From NCBI GenBank assembly GCA_021846695.1, contig JAJZWN010000036.1:1-12564 (forward strand): DNA of 12,564 nt, given 5' to 3'. A program made the translations under genes and the position numbers. Shown piece after piece: positions 1 to 5,670 of this stretch (its first letter is position 1; each line of letters starts with the position of its first letter). This stretch comes from Thermoplasmata archaeon (GTDB lineage Archaea; Thermoplasmatota; Thermoplasmata; Thermoplasmatales; Thermoplasmataceae). A model generated the notes under the pieces. The model made no database searches, was not told the DNA's origin, and saw nothing but the letters and a program-made list of their open reading frames with translations.

Positions 1-83
1 TTAGTAATACCCCCTATTATTTAAAGTTCATTAAAATATATTAAAGTGTTTTTATTTAGATACAGTAAATTGGATAATTCATA

Positions 84-208
84 TTACAAAATGATATTGT
101 GATTTACATACCTTGTGCTTGTTTTCATCTCATTAACTATCTTTGTTGATGATCTTCTTATGTTCTTGTCCTAATTATGTGTTGTACTTCTCTGTCATTT
201 AATGTCAT
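84..208 (-). pseudogene. Frameshifted relic of a transposase N-terminal helix-turn-helix
   Basis: On the minus strand an ATG at 208 opens 16 codons (MTLNDREVQHIIRTRT) that stop at 158-160. The reading continues in another frame from 161 to the stop at 84-86 as IRRSSTKIVNEMKTSTRYVN and a few more residues. Joined across a single missing base near 162-166, the two pieces read like the N-terminal helix-turn-helix of an archaeal/bacterial transposase or integrase-core protein: the pattern LNDREV..II..R...SS.KI..EMK.S.RYV is seen directly. The same frame is open upstream of 208 to about 250, so the true start may lie earlier. No DDE catalytic domain follows, so only the first quarter or less of such a gene survives. 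The family assignment rests on pattern memory, not on a search. Confidence 0.5.
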
Positions 209-274
209 TCGGCGTTTGTAGACCTTATTATATTTTTGCTGGGTGTATATATAGGAAATATTTACTCGGCGATA

Positions 275-284
275 TACGTACGTA
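275..284. repeat. Perfect 10-bp palindrome upstream of the vapBC promoter
   Basis: The sequence tacgtacgta is its own reverse complement and lies just upstream of the TATA-like stretch of the vapBC pair. It could be part of an operator for the ribbon-helix-helix antitoxin, which in this family usually represses its own promoter. A 10-bp palindrome can also occur by chance. Confidence 0.3.
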
Positions 285-290
285 GGCAAA

Positions 291-306
291 TATAAAAATA
301 TATATA
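291..306 (+). promoter_or_regulatory. TATA-like promoter of the vapBC pair
   Basis: An A/T block, tataaaaatatatata, lies 24-39 bases before the ATG at 330. This matches the usual archaeal TATA-box distance for a leaderless or short-leader transcript. The surroundings are also AT-rich, so the exact box cannot be fixed. No Shine-Dalgarno sequence is visible before the ATG, in keeping with leaderless initiation. Confidence 0.5.
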
Positions 307-329
307 CAATTTTTAGTTAATATATACAT

Positions 330-578
330 ATGAATAATGTAATAAGTGTGAGGGTAAATAATGAACTTTTAACTATTATAGACAAATTAATATCTCTTAA
401 AATTGTAAAAAATAAGACTGAGGCAATTAATTTCATATTAAATAATGGAATAGGAAATGCACGATCTATTATTCAGACTAAGGAGAATGCAAAAAAGTTA
501 CTTGAAAAATATTTGAAAGAGAGATTGCCCGATTTGCCTCCAGGATTATCTGATATATCTATCAAAGAGAGGGAATAA
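330..578 (+). CDS. vapB: VapB-type ribbon-helix-helix antitoxin
   Basis: Likely antitoxin that binds and inhibits the PIN-domain RNase encoded next to it and represses the shared promoter. The 82-residue protein starts with a short beta strand (VISVRVNNELL, about residues 4-14) followed by two helices that include NKTEAINFILNNGIG (about 28-42), the ribbon-helix-helix pattern of CopG/VapB DNA-binding antitoxins. The tail, rich in Pro and charged residues (LPDLPPGLSDISIKERE), fits the toxin-binding segment of archaeal VapB proteins. The stop codon shares one base with the toxin start (TAATG at 576-580), so the two are translationally coupled. Length is normal for the family and the frame is intact. 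The gene is very AT-rich, like the rest of the left part of the window. Confidence 0.8.
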   Translation: MNNVISVRVNNELLTIIDKLISLKIVKNKTEAINFILNNGIGNARSIIQTKENAKKLLEKYLKERLPDLPPGLSDISIKERE

Positions 579-952
579 TGGAATATATAGACACAAATAT
601 ATTAATATTGTACATAGATAAAAATGATCCTAAACATTCCATGGCAGAACAATTGTTTAAAGAATACTCAAATAAGATTATTTCAGAATTGAATATAATT
701 GAGATGAAAAGTGTACTATCCAGAAGTAATTTAATGGAAGAACAAATGTATGCCTTAATTGATTATTTACTTATCAAGAGTGATATTAAGATTAAACCTA
801 TTGATATTAATGAATCAATTATGAAAGGAAATGAAGTCGTTAATAACCTGAAATTAAAAACGCTGGATTTGCTTCATATCGCCACTGCAATTCTTGTGAA
901 GGCAGATAAATTCATCACTTTTGATAAGGATTTTGTAAATAAAAAAAATTAA
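578..952 (+). CDS. vapC: VapC-type PIN-domain ribonuclease toxin
   Basis: A 124-residue PIN-domain protein, expected to act as a Mg2+-dependent RNase that inhibits translation when freed from its antitoxin. The acidic active-site set is visible: D5 in YIDTNILIL, E42 in SELNIIEMKSVLSR, D97 in KTLDLLHIATA, and D116 in FITFDKDF. The C-terminal LDLLHIATA and FITFDKDF blocks are typical of PIN domains and length is normal, so the toxin looks complete and possibly active. The start overlaps the antitoxin stop by one base. Its RNA target cannot be read from the sequence; tRNA or rRNA cleavage is known for other VapC proteins. Confidence 0.85.
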   Translation: MEYIDTNILILYIDKNDPKHSMAEQLFKEYSNKIISELNIIEMKSVLSRSNLMEEQMYALIDYLLIKSDIKIKPIDINESIMKGNEVVNNLKLKTLDLLHIATAILVKADKFITFDKDFVNKKN

Positions 953-1050
953 TAGAAAATTATAGTATAGAGATAATTAATCCTTTATAAAATAATTGTT
1001 TGTACCAGCGTTCGGGCATTCTCCGTATATATTATATTTAACAAATATTA

Positions 1051-1059
1051 TTATATTAA
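1051..1059 (+). promoter_or_regulatory. TATA-like box of the 1078 gene
   Basis: The sequence ttatattaa is centred about 23 bases before the ATG at 1078, fitting a leaderless archaeal transcript. A second AT block at 1027-1040 is an alternative. The whole gap 953-1077 is AT-rich except for a GC-richer patch at 1003-1025. Confidence 0.4.
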
Positions 1060-1077
1060 TTTTCAATACATATATGT

Positions 1078-1731
1078 ATGGAGAACCCCAATAAAAAGCA
1101 AAAGGTAACAAAAAAGGGGAATATTAAGAGGGATGTAATTAATATTTTAAATGAAAATAATACTTTTAAATGGATGATTAATACAGGAGTGGTTAATTAC
1201 AATTCATTATCGCGTATAATCAGGGATGAAATAAAAAAGAAGCACGGTTATAGTCCTAAAATCAATACAATTTCAACCATTCTTAGGAAATATTATATGA
1301 TAGACAGGCAGAAAAATATCAGTAATCCTTTCTCAGAGATGAAAATTAATATTATCACTGGGCTTTCACTTCTATCATGTGGCTATGATATTGATACCAT
1401 GACTGCGTATCTTCCATATTCCCGTGCAATTCGAATAATACCGGAAAACAATACTATGTGGGTTATGATTTCTGGAGAAGTTCCAGAGGACATTATAAAA
1501 TCACATCCTGGAAATTTATATGGTGATTTTATTGAAATTAATATTACATTAAATGGCGATAAAATAAGTGATGATTCAATCCAGAGATTTATGGAGACGT
1601 TATCATTTAATTATATAAACGTGTCCCAGCTCATGATATCAAAGGATGGTTTTGAATTATTTATAAGTGCAAAATATCTTTCCAAAGTTTTGCAACTTAT
1701 TGAATCCATAAGATCTACCAGATATTTTTAG
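1078..1731 (+). CDS. Probable archaeal HTH/ACT-like regulatory protein
   Basis: A 217-residue soluble protein with no signal peptide or membrane segment. After a basic N-terminus (KKQKVTKKGNIKR), residues 17-75 hold the pattern VVNYNSLSRIIRDEI...INTISTILRKYY. This resembles the helical segment (roughly INYSALARxI...AIxxALRR) seen in a group of archaeal proteins that carry ACT-like domains. Residues 88-217 are strand/helix-rich and can be read as two ACT-like halves: INIITGLSLLS to WVMISGE (about 90-133), and FIEINITLNGD to LFISAKYLSKVLQLIESI (about 151-211). ACT domains usually bind amino acids or other small ligands, so a regulatory role is inferred; no ligand or target is evident. The gene follows vapBC after 125 bp with its own TATA-like box and is probably a separate unit. 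An ATG four bases upstream (1074) is out of frame. Family assignment is tentative. Confidence 0.55.
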   Translation: MENPNKKQKVTKKGNIKRDVINILNENNTFKWMINTGVVNYNSLSRIIRDEIKKKHGYSPKINTISTILRKYYMIDRQKNISNPFSEMKINIITGLSLLSCGYDIDTMTAYLPYSRAIRIIPENNTMWVMISGEVPEDIIKSHPGNLYGDFIEINITLNGDKISDDSIQRFMETLSFNYINVSQLMISKDGFELFISAKYLSKVLQLIESIRSTRYF

Positions 1732-1751
1732 GTTCATGATTTTAATATAAA

Positions 1752-1757
1752 TTTTTT
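1752..1757 (+). terminator. Possible oligo-T terminator after the 1078 gene
   Basis: A run of six T lies 20 bases after the stop at 1731, with another T run at 1763-1766. Archaeal RNA polymerase terminates at oligo-T tracts without needing a hairpin. In DNA this AT-rich the signal is weak. Confidence 0.25.
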
Positions 1758-1845
1758 AATAATTTTCAGGTAATATGATATTGCTTTGCCTTGTATAGTA
1801 ATCTCATATAAGAATATATTAAATATTAAATCATAAATAAGATTA

Positions 1846-1853
1846 TTTAAATA
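1846..1853 (+). promoter_or_regulatory. TATA-like box of the TSUP-MFS unit
   Basis: The octamer tttaaata is centred 24-25 bases before the ATG at 1874, the distance expected for a leaderless archaeal mRNA. No Shine-Dalgarno sequence precedes that ATG, which agrees with leaderless initiation. Confidence 0.5.
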
Positions 1854-1873
1854 CTTAAATTACATATATAATT

Positions 1874-2632
1874 ATGTTTGCATTCTACGTAGAATTCATT
1901 TTACTGGGAATAACGGTGGGTGCATTAACTGGCATTCTCGGTTCGAGTGGTGTTGTAGCCGTAGTGCCTGCATTAATAATAATAAATTCTGAATTGCCGC
2001 AGGATGCTATTGGTACGAGCCTACTTATAGATGTTATTACCTCAATTATGGTTGCATATGTATATTTCAGGAGGGGTAGAGTAAATGTAAAGAAGGGTCT
2101 GCCCATGATTATTGGTGCAATCATAGGTTCCCAGGTCGGTGTCAGGTTGGCCTTCCTAATCCCACCTCTGGCCATAAAAATAGCATTTGCCCTGTTTATA
2201 ATAGCTATGGGTATTTATTCGTTAATCAGGAAAAAAAATGTACCGGAAAAGGAAAAGCAAGAAAAGAGGAATATAAATATTAATGGATACGGGATAGTTT
2301 TAATAACAATTCCTGTGGGCCTGGCCACCGGCATTCTCGGGGCTAGCGGTGGAATAATGTTTCTTGTTATATCAATATTAATACTTAAACTGGATATCAA
2401 AACAGCAATTGGAACTGCCACGTTTGCAATGATAATCTCTGCTCTCTCCGGTACAGTGGGTTACCTTATTGTTGGCCATATAATAATCCTGGCTGCTATT
2501 GTTATAGGAATTGTATCCATAATATCCGGATTTGTATTTTCCAGGATCGGGAATGACTTAAACCCTTTGACTACTTATAAAATTCTGGGAACTGTTTTTA
2601 TAATAATAGGGATAGTACAGATAATTTTGTGA
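1874..2632 (+). CDS. TSUP (TauE/SafE) family membrane exporter
   Basis: A 252-residue, very hydrophobic protein with about 7-8 predicted membrane segments. It shows the internal duplication typical of TSUP transporters: GALTGILGSSG at 16-26 is echoed by GLATGILGASG at 149-159, and AIGTSLLIDV at 45-54 by AIGTATFAMI at 178-187. The halves are joined by a charged cytoplasmic linker (RKKNVPEKEKQEKR, about 119-132). Family members export sulfite, organosulfonates or related small anions; the substrate here cannot be read from sequence. Length is normal. The gene is followed after 9 bp by an MFS permease on the same strand, so the two probably form one transcript and may handle the same or a related anion. 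An overlapping minus-strand open frame (1885-2175) is a shadow of this gene. Confidence 0.85.
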   Translation: MFAFYVEFILLGITVGALTGILGSSGVVAVVPALIIINSELPQDAIGTSLLIDVITSIMVAYVYFRRGRVNVKKGLPMIIGAIIGSQVGVRLAFLIPPLAIKIAFALFIIAMGIYSLIRKKNVPEKEKQEKRNININGYGIVLITIPVGLATGILGASGGIMFLVISILILKLDIKTAIGTATFAMIISALSGTVGYLIVGHIIILAAIVIGIVSIISGFVFSRIGNDLNPLTTYKILGTVFIIIGIVQIIL

Positions 2633-2635
2633 GGG
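2629..2635 (+). promoter_or_regulatory. Shine-Dalgarno site that sets the MFS start
   Basis: The sequence gtgaggg overlaps the stop codon of the TSUP gene and ends 6 bases before the ATG at 2642. A TTG at 2636 is in frame but touches the site directly, so ATG 2642 is the better start. Confidence 0.5.
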
Positions 2636-2641
2636 TTGCTA

Positions 2642-3865
2642 ATGAATGTAAAAGAATATAAATGGGTTGCTCTTGTCATAATGAGCGTCTCCGAATTAAT
2701 GGTTATGAGTTTATGGTTCAGTGCATCCGCTATCGCCCCGGAACTTGCCACTATCTGGAACATTTCCGGAATAGCTACGCTTATTGTTACCCTGATGGTA
2801 CAGTTCGGTTTTGTCGCGGGTGCCCTTATTAGTGCATCTTTGGGACTTGCCGATAAGATTAATCCCAGAAAATTATTTTCTATTTCGGCAACCATCAGTG
2901 CTGTATTAACTATCATGTTTGTTTTTCTGTATCATTATTTTTTTATTGAAATGATACTGATGCTTTTAACTGGCGTCATGATGGCTGGCATCTATCCAGT
3001 AGCTGTTTTGATAGTATCCAGCTGGTTTCCGGCGAGGCGGGGGCTAGCTCTTGGCATTGTTATAGCCGGGCTTACAATGGGTTCGGCTTTGCCACATATA
3101 ATACTCGATTTGCCATTTATCAAGGAATGGAAAGCATTGCTGGAGTTTTCATCAGTATTATCCCTCTTAGGTGGAACCATAGTTTTTTTTGCTCTACGGG
3201 ATAATACAAAATATATCAAAGCACCTAAATTTAAATGGAATACAATAAACCTGATAATCAGAAATAAACCGGTAATGCTTGCAAATTTTGGGTACTTTGG
3301 ACATATGTGGGAGCTTTATGCTATGTGGACATGGATTCCCGTATTTATATTTTCAAGTTTTGCCTTTTATTACTCTGGAAGTAAATTATTATTCATGGCA
3401 GGCATTGTTTCATTTTCAATTATCGGTATATCAGGTGCTATAGGGTCTATCCTGGGCGGGGTCATATCGGATAGAATCGGAAGAACTTTATCAACGTCCA
3501 TATATATGGGTATAAGTGGAACCTCTGCAGTATTGATCGGATTAACGTATCATGCTTTACCATTTATAACAATAATTGTAGGAATTGTCTGGGGAATAAC
3601 TGTGATAGCAGATTCGGCACAATTTTCAACAGCAGTTACAGAATTGAGCAGCGATAAAATTAGGGGTAGTGCATTAACATTTCAGATGGCAATAGGATTC
3701 TTAATAACAGTTGGTTCTATTTATGCTATAGATATATTAAGAACAACCGTTGGATGGCACTGGGCCTTTTCAATTTTATCCATAGGACCATTACTGGGAA
3801 TAATTTCCATGATAAGGCTCAGATACAAAAATGAATCTTTGTTAATGTGTCATGGTAAAAAATAA
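2642..3865 (+). CDS. MFS transporter, substrate unknown
   Basis: A 407-residue major facilitator protein with about 12 membrane helices. Two loop copies of the MFS signature are visible: LGLADKINPRKLF at 68-80 and LGGVISDRIGRTLS at 271-284. The N-terminal stretch SLWFSASAIAPELATIWNIS (23-42), followed by QFGFVAGALISASLGLAD and YPVAVLIVSSWFPARRGLALG, strongly resembles a bacterial MFS subgroup often labelled nitrate/nitrite- or cyanate-like, though real substrates are mostly untested. The start is ATG 2642 because of the Shine-Dalgarno sequence just upstream; a TTG at 2636 would add two residues. It is the second gene of a two-gene unit with the TSUP exporter. Its last 24 bp overlap, on the other strand, the end of a truncated vapC. 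The resemblance to bacterial proteins suggests possible acquisition by transfer, an inference. Confidence 0.8.
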   Translation: MNVKEYKWVALVIMSVSELMVMSLWFSASAIAPELATIWNISGIATLIVTLMVQFGFVAGALISASLGLADKINPRKLFSISATISAVLTIMFVFLYHYFFIEMILMLLTGVMMAGIYPVAVLIVSSWFPARRGLALGIVIAGLTMGSALPHIILDLPFIKEWKALLEFSSVLSLLGGTIVFFALRDNTKYIKAPKFKWNTINLIIRNKPVMLANFGYFGHMWELYAMWTWIPVFIFSSFAFYYSGSKLLFMAGIVSFSIIGISGAIGSILGGVISDRIGRTLSTSIYMGISGTSAVLIGLTYHALPFITIIVGIVWGITVIADSAQFSTAVTELSSDKIRGSALTFQMAIGFLITVGSIYAIDILRTTVGWHWAFSILSIGPLLGIISMIRLRYKNESLLMCHGKK

Positions 3866-3952
3866 TCTTGATAAAGTTGTTCCGACAATAAGTACACTGT
3901 ACTTACCTGTTTGAAAGAGGTTAAAAATTGCAGAAGCATCCATTAGGTTCAT
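3842..3952 (-). pseudogene. Truncated VapC-type PIN toxin (N-terminal remnant)
   Basis: Reading the minus strand past the antitoxin stop, an ATG at 3950-3952 overlaps that stop by four bases (ATGA), the usual vapBC junction. It opens 36 codons: MNLMDASAIFNLFQTGKY followed by SVLIVGTTLSRLFFTMTH and a TAA at 3842-3844. The first 28 or so residues match the start of archaeal PIN toxins, with D5 of MDASAI as the first catalytic acid, then a GKY..L..G.TLS segment. The remaining roughly 95 residues, with the other catalytic acids, are missing. The frame instead runs 24 bp into the antisense of the MFS gene end. The break is therefore at about 3866-3870, probably a deletion or insertion that brought the MFS gene here. 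The product cannot be an active RNase. Confidence 0.7.
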
Positions 3953-4176
3953 CTTTCCCGATCCTCTCTAATATCTGATGCTATCTCATCCATCTTTAAT
4001 TTAGAGATTATGGGTGCTACCTTTTTCATTTTATCGATTAAATCTTTATTCTTTGCTTTCATAATTTCTTCCTGAACCACTTTTCTGATAATTGCAGTTG
4101 GATTTAACCTAAATTTCCTTAATTCCTCTCTCTTCTCCTCCGAGATTTTAGCAGAAATTGTGGTATACATTTTCAT
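3949..4176 (-). CDS. Orphan VapB-like antitoxin
   Basis: A 75-residue charged protein. The N-terminus (MYTTISAKISEEKREELRKF) gives a short strand and helix, followed by LNPTAIIRKVVQEEIMKAK, the DNA-binding-domain pattern of archaeal VapB antitoxins. The end, IASDIREDRER, resembles the REDR tail that many archaeal VapB proteins use to contact VapC. The ATG at 4176 is chosen because a TATA-like box sits at leaderless distance; a second in-frame ATG lies two codons on. The stop overlaps the start of a truncated vapC, so this antitoxin has no intact partner here. It may be a decaying remnant, may still neutralise a related VapC made elsewhere, or may act only as a DNA-binding repressor. Confidence 0.75.
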   Translation of the reverse strand: MKMYTTISAKISEEKREELRKFRLNPTAIIRKVVQEEIMKAKNKDLIDKMKKVAPIISKLKMDEIASDIREDRER

Positions 4177-4197
4177 AATATATAATATACTACTCTT

Positions 4198-4205
4198 ATT
4201 TTATA
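4198..4205 (-). promoter_or_regulatory. TATA-like box of the orphan antitoxin gene
   Basis: On the minus strand the box reads tataaaat and is centred about 26 bases before the ATG at 4176, the ideal spacing for a leaderless archaeal transcript. The promoter therefore appears intact although the toxin gene is broken. The rest of the gap up to 4467 holds no recognisable gene, only a 45-codon open stretch on the minus strand (4196-4333) with no recognised similarity. Confidence 0.5.
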
Positions 4206-4467
4206 CGTTTTATATTGCAAAATATAATCTTAAAATATCCCTTGTGATCATTAGAAAATGAGTTAAACCTTCGATTCATTAAATCTACATTAGCCAACAA
4301 GTTTTTTCTCACAATTTTTATTATTGATAGACTTTAAAAGTATATGAGGCAAAGAATGAACCCCTATAACAATCTAAAAGACATTCACTGTAATTTTTGA
4401 TGACCCTTTAATATCCTTGATTAGTCTTCATATGCCTGAAAATTTCCAGGTTATCTACAATAGAAAG

Positions 4468-4827
4468 TTACTGAATGTATTTTTTGACAATAACCTCAAT
4501 GTTAAAATCATCCCTCAAAATTACTCCATCCAGAAATGAGTCTTCTATGAACTTATCATTCTTGGTTAATTTTTTATTTAATTCTTCCATATTTAAAGGT
4601 ATGATTTCATAACCGGGTGGAAAATCAATGCTATTAATTCTTTCTACTGGATTGCCTGAAAAATTTCCTATTATTAAAATGTCAACATCGCTCCATAAAT
4701 TGAAATCACCCCGGGAATAAGAACCGATTAGGATGGCAGAGCATTTAAATTTTAATGTGGAAGCATATTGTTTTGCATCATTAATTATTTTAGTTCTTTC
4801 TTTCATCCTTCTTTCAATGATTTCCAT
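4468..4827 (-). CDS. MNT-type minimal nucleotidyltransferase (HEPN/MNT module)
   Basis: A 119-residue protein with the nucleotidyltransferase signature GSYSRGDFNLWSDVDILII at residues 35-53. It has the GS pair at 35-36 and metal-binding acids D47 and D49; the third acid is probably E74 in PGYEIIPL. Minimal nucleotidyltransferases of this kind pair with HEPN proteins. In studied examples the MNT partner is the antitoxin and adenylylates its HEPN toxin; that role is inferred here. The start at 4827 lies inside the HEPN gene and is preceded nine bases upstream by a strong GAGGAGGT site (4837-4844). A second in-frame ATG at 4806 would give the common ATGA four-base junction with the HEPN stop but would shorten the N-terminus by seven residues. 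Length is normal for the family. Confidence 0.85.
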   Translation of the reverse strand: MEIIERRMKERTKIINDAKQYASTLKFKCSAILIGSYSRGDFNLWSDVDILIIGNFSGNPVERINSIDFPPGYEIIPLNMEELNKKLTKNDKFIEDSFLDGVILRDDFNIEVIVKKYIQ

Positions 4828-5210
4828 TTCAATTTTACCTCCTCTATTATAGACTCTGCAGCTTCTATTGCTTTCTCAGAATCGTTATGGTTATAATAAT
4901 CATCAGGTATTCCCTCGCTCCACGCATCTGTGTATCTTGTTGGTATATAGTACTTATCAACTATCATGGCAGTATTTATAATATTTTTATCGAACCCAGC
5001 ATTTTGCAGTAGTAGTGATACGGCATGGCCAAAAGTATTCATGCCTATCCCGCGTAAATATGCCTTTACAGCGTATTCAGATGCCTGTTGGGCCTTAAAG
5101 CATGCCCAGCTGAAAAAGCCTGACGAGGAATCGTTAACTGCTGATTCTAATGTCCTCTCGGCATGTTTCATCCATCGGTTATACTCATCATTATCAAAAT
5201 AATCAGCCAC
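4803..5210 (-). CDS. HEPN-domain protein of a HEPN/MNT module
   Basis: A 135-residue, mostly helical protein of the HEPN family. Typical blocks are SWACFKAQQASEYAVKAYLR (34-53), GHAVSLLLQ (61-69), YYIPTRYTDAWSEGIP (87-102) and SEKAIEAAESIIEEVK (110-125). HEPN proteins paired with minimal nucleotidyltransferases act as RNase toxins in several studied systems. The usual RX4-6H catalytic motif is not seen: R12, R19, R53 and R92 have no His at the right spacing. This copy may belong to a non-nucleolytic or differently acting branch. The start is a GTG at 5210 with gaggt three bases upstream; the next in-frame ATG (residue 14) would remove part of helix 1. It overlaps the MNT gene by 25 bp, so the two are coupled. 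The gene lies in the TA-rich left part of the window. Confidence 0.8.
   Translation of the reverse strand: MADYFDNDEYNRWMKHAERTLESAVNDSSSGFFSWACFKAQQASEYAVKAYLRGIGMNTFGHAVSLLLQNAGFDKNIINTAMIVDKYYIPTRYTDAWSEGIPDDYYNHNDSEKAIEAAESIIEEVKLKWKSLKEG
4837..4844 (-). promoter_or_regulatory. Shine-Dalgarno site for the MNT gene
   Basis: On the minus strand gaggaggt, inside the HEPN reading frame, lies nine bases before ATG 4827. It is the strongest ribosome binding site in the window and favours 4827 over the downstream ATG at 4806. Confidence 0.65.
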
Positions 5211-5240
5211 TTTACCTCATAATCCATATTGTGTTTCATT

Positions 5241-5250
5241 AATATAATTT
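5241..5250 (-). promoter_or_regulatory. TATA-like box of the HEPN/MNT unit
   Basis: The minus-strand sequence aaattatatt lies about 31-40 bases before the GTG at 5210. Transcription starting some 25 bases downstream would leave a short leader carrying the gaggt site. Confidence 0.4.
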
Positions 5251-5369
5251 TTGCTTTAAACTGGCTTATATTGGGAGAAGAAGCTTTAGATTGCTCATTT
5301 TATTCTTAATGTACGGTTAAATATATTTGAGTACAATATTTATGTTAAAATAAATCCCGGTTAGGATGA

Positions 5370-5592
5370 AATATACAATATGATCATATAAATATATCAA
5401 ATTTAGAGGAAATAATCAATAGGGGCAAACAGCAAAGTAATAAGGCCAATATTATCAAAGGTTGTATTCGATTTCTATGATGGTATGGTTCGTATCAACT
5501 TCATCCTGAAATTCCATGAAAAGGTATTGGCAGGAATAAAGTCAGTGGTATCAGGTAGACATAAAGGAATATTAGGCATACCTTTTTCATAA
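5370..5592 (+). pseudogene. Possible frameshifted gene remnant, family not recognised
   Basis: The gap 5211-5670 holds no intact gene, but two abutting plus-strand frames read like one broken protein. Frame one is open from 5370 to a TGA at 5478-5480 and includes LEEIINRGKQQSNKANIIKG then CIRFL. Frame two is open from 5416 to a TAA at 5590 and continues as FYDGMVRINFILKFHEK then VLAGIKSVVSGRHKGILG. Removing one base near 5475 would join them as ...GCIRFYDGMVRINF.... An ATG at 5366 is in a third frame, so a second frameshift would be needed for a start. Composition is protein-like rather than low-complexity, but no family is recognised and chance open frames cannot be excluded. The opposite-strand open frame 5475-5672 looks like a shadow. 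Confidence 0.35.
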
Positions 5593-5631
5593 GAGAATAA
5601 AGCTGTTTGCCTTTTGATATACAGAAAGAAC

Positions 5632-5639
5632 TTATAAAA
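5632..5639 (+). promoter_or_regulatory. TATA-like box of the Lrp-type regulator gene
   Basis: The sequence ttataaaa, preceded by an A/G-rich stretch that could serve as a BRE, lies 32-39 bases before the ATG at 5671. This would give a leader of roughly 10 bases. Confidence 0.5.
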
Positions 5640-5670
5640 AATTATATTTAGTTCCGTACAATATTTCTGC

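Noticed and set aside
1885..2175. Minus-strand open frame of 96 codons inside the TSUP gene
   Set aside because: It is the reverse-complement shadow of a clear membrane protein with an internal duplication, and its translation shows no family features.
2636..2641. TTG start for the MFS gene
   Set aside because: It directly abuts the Shine-Dalgarno sequence; ATG 2642 has proper spacing and is a standard start.
2575..2916. Minus-strand open frame of 113 codons across the TSUP-MFS junction
   Set aside because: It lies opposite two recognised transporter genes and has no recognisable domain.
4196..4333. Minus-strand open stretch of 45 codons upstream of the orphan antitoxin
   Set aside because: It overlaps the antitoxin promoter, has only a GTG as possible start inside it and shows no recognised similarity; chance is likely enough.
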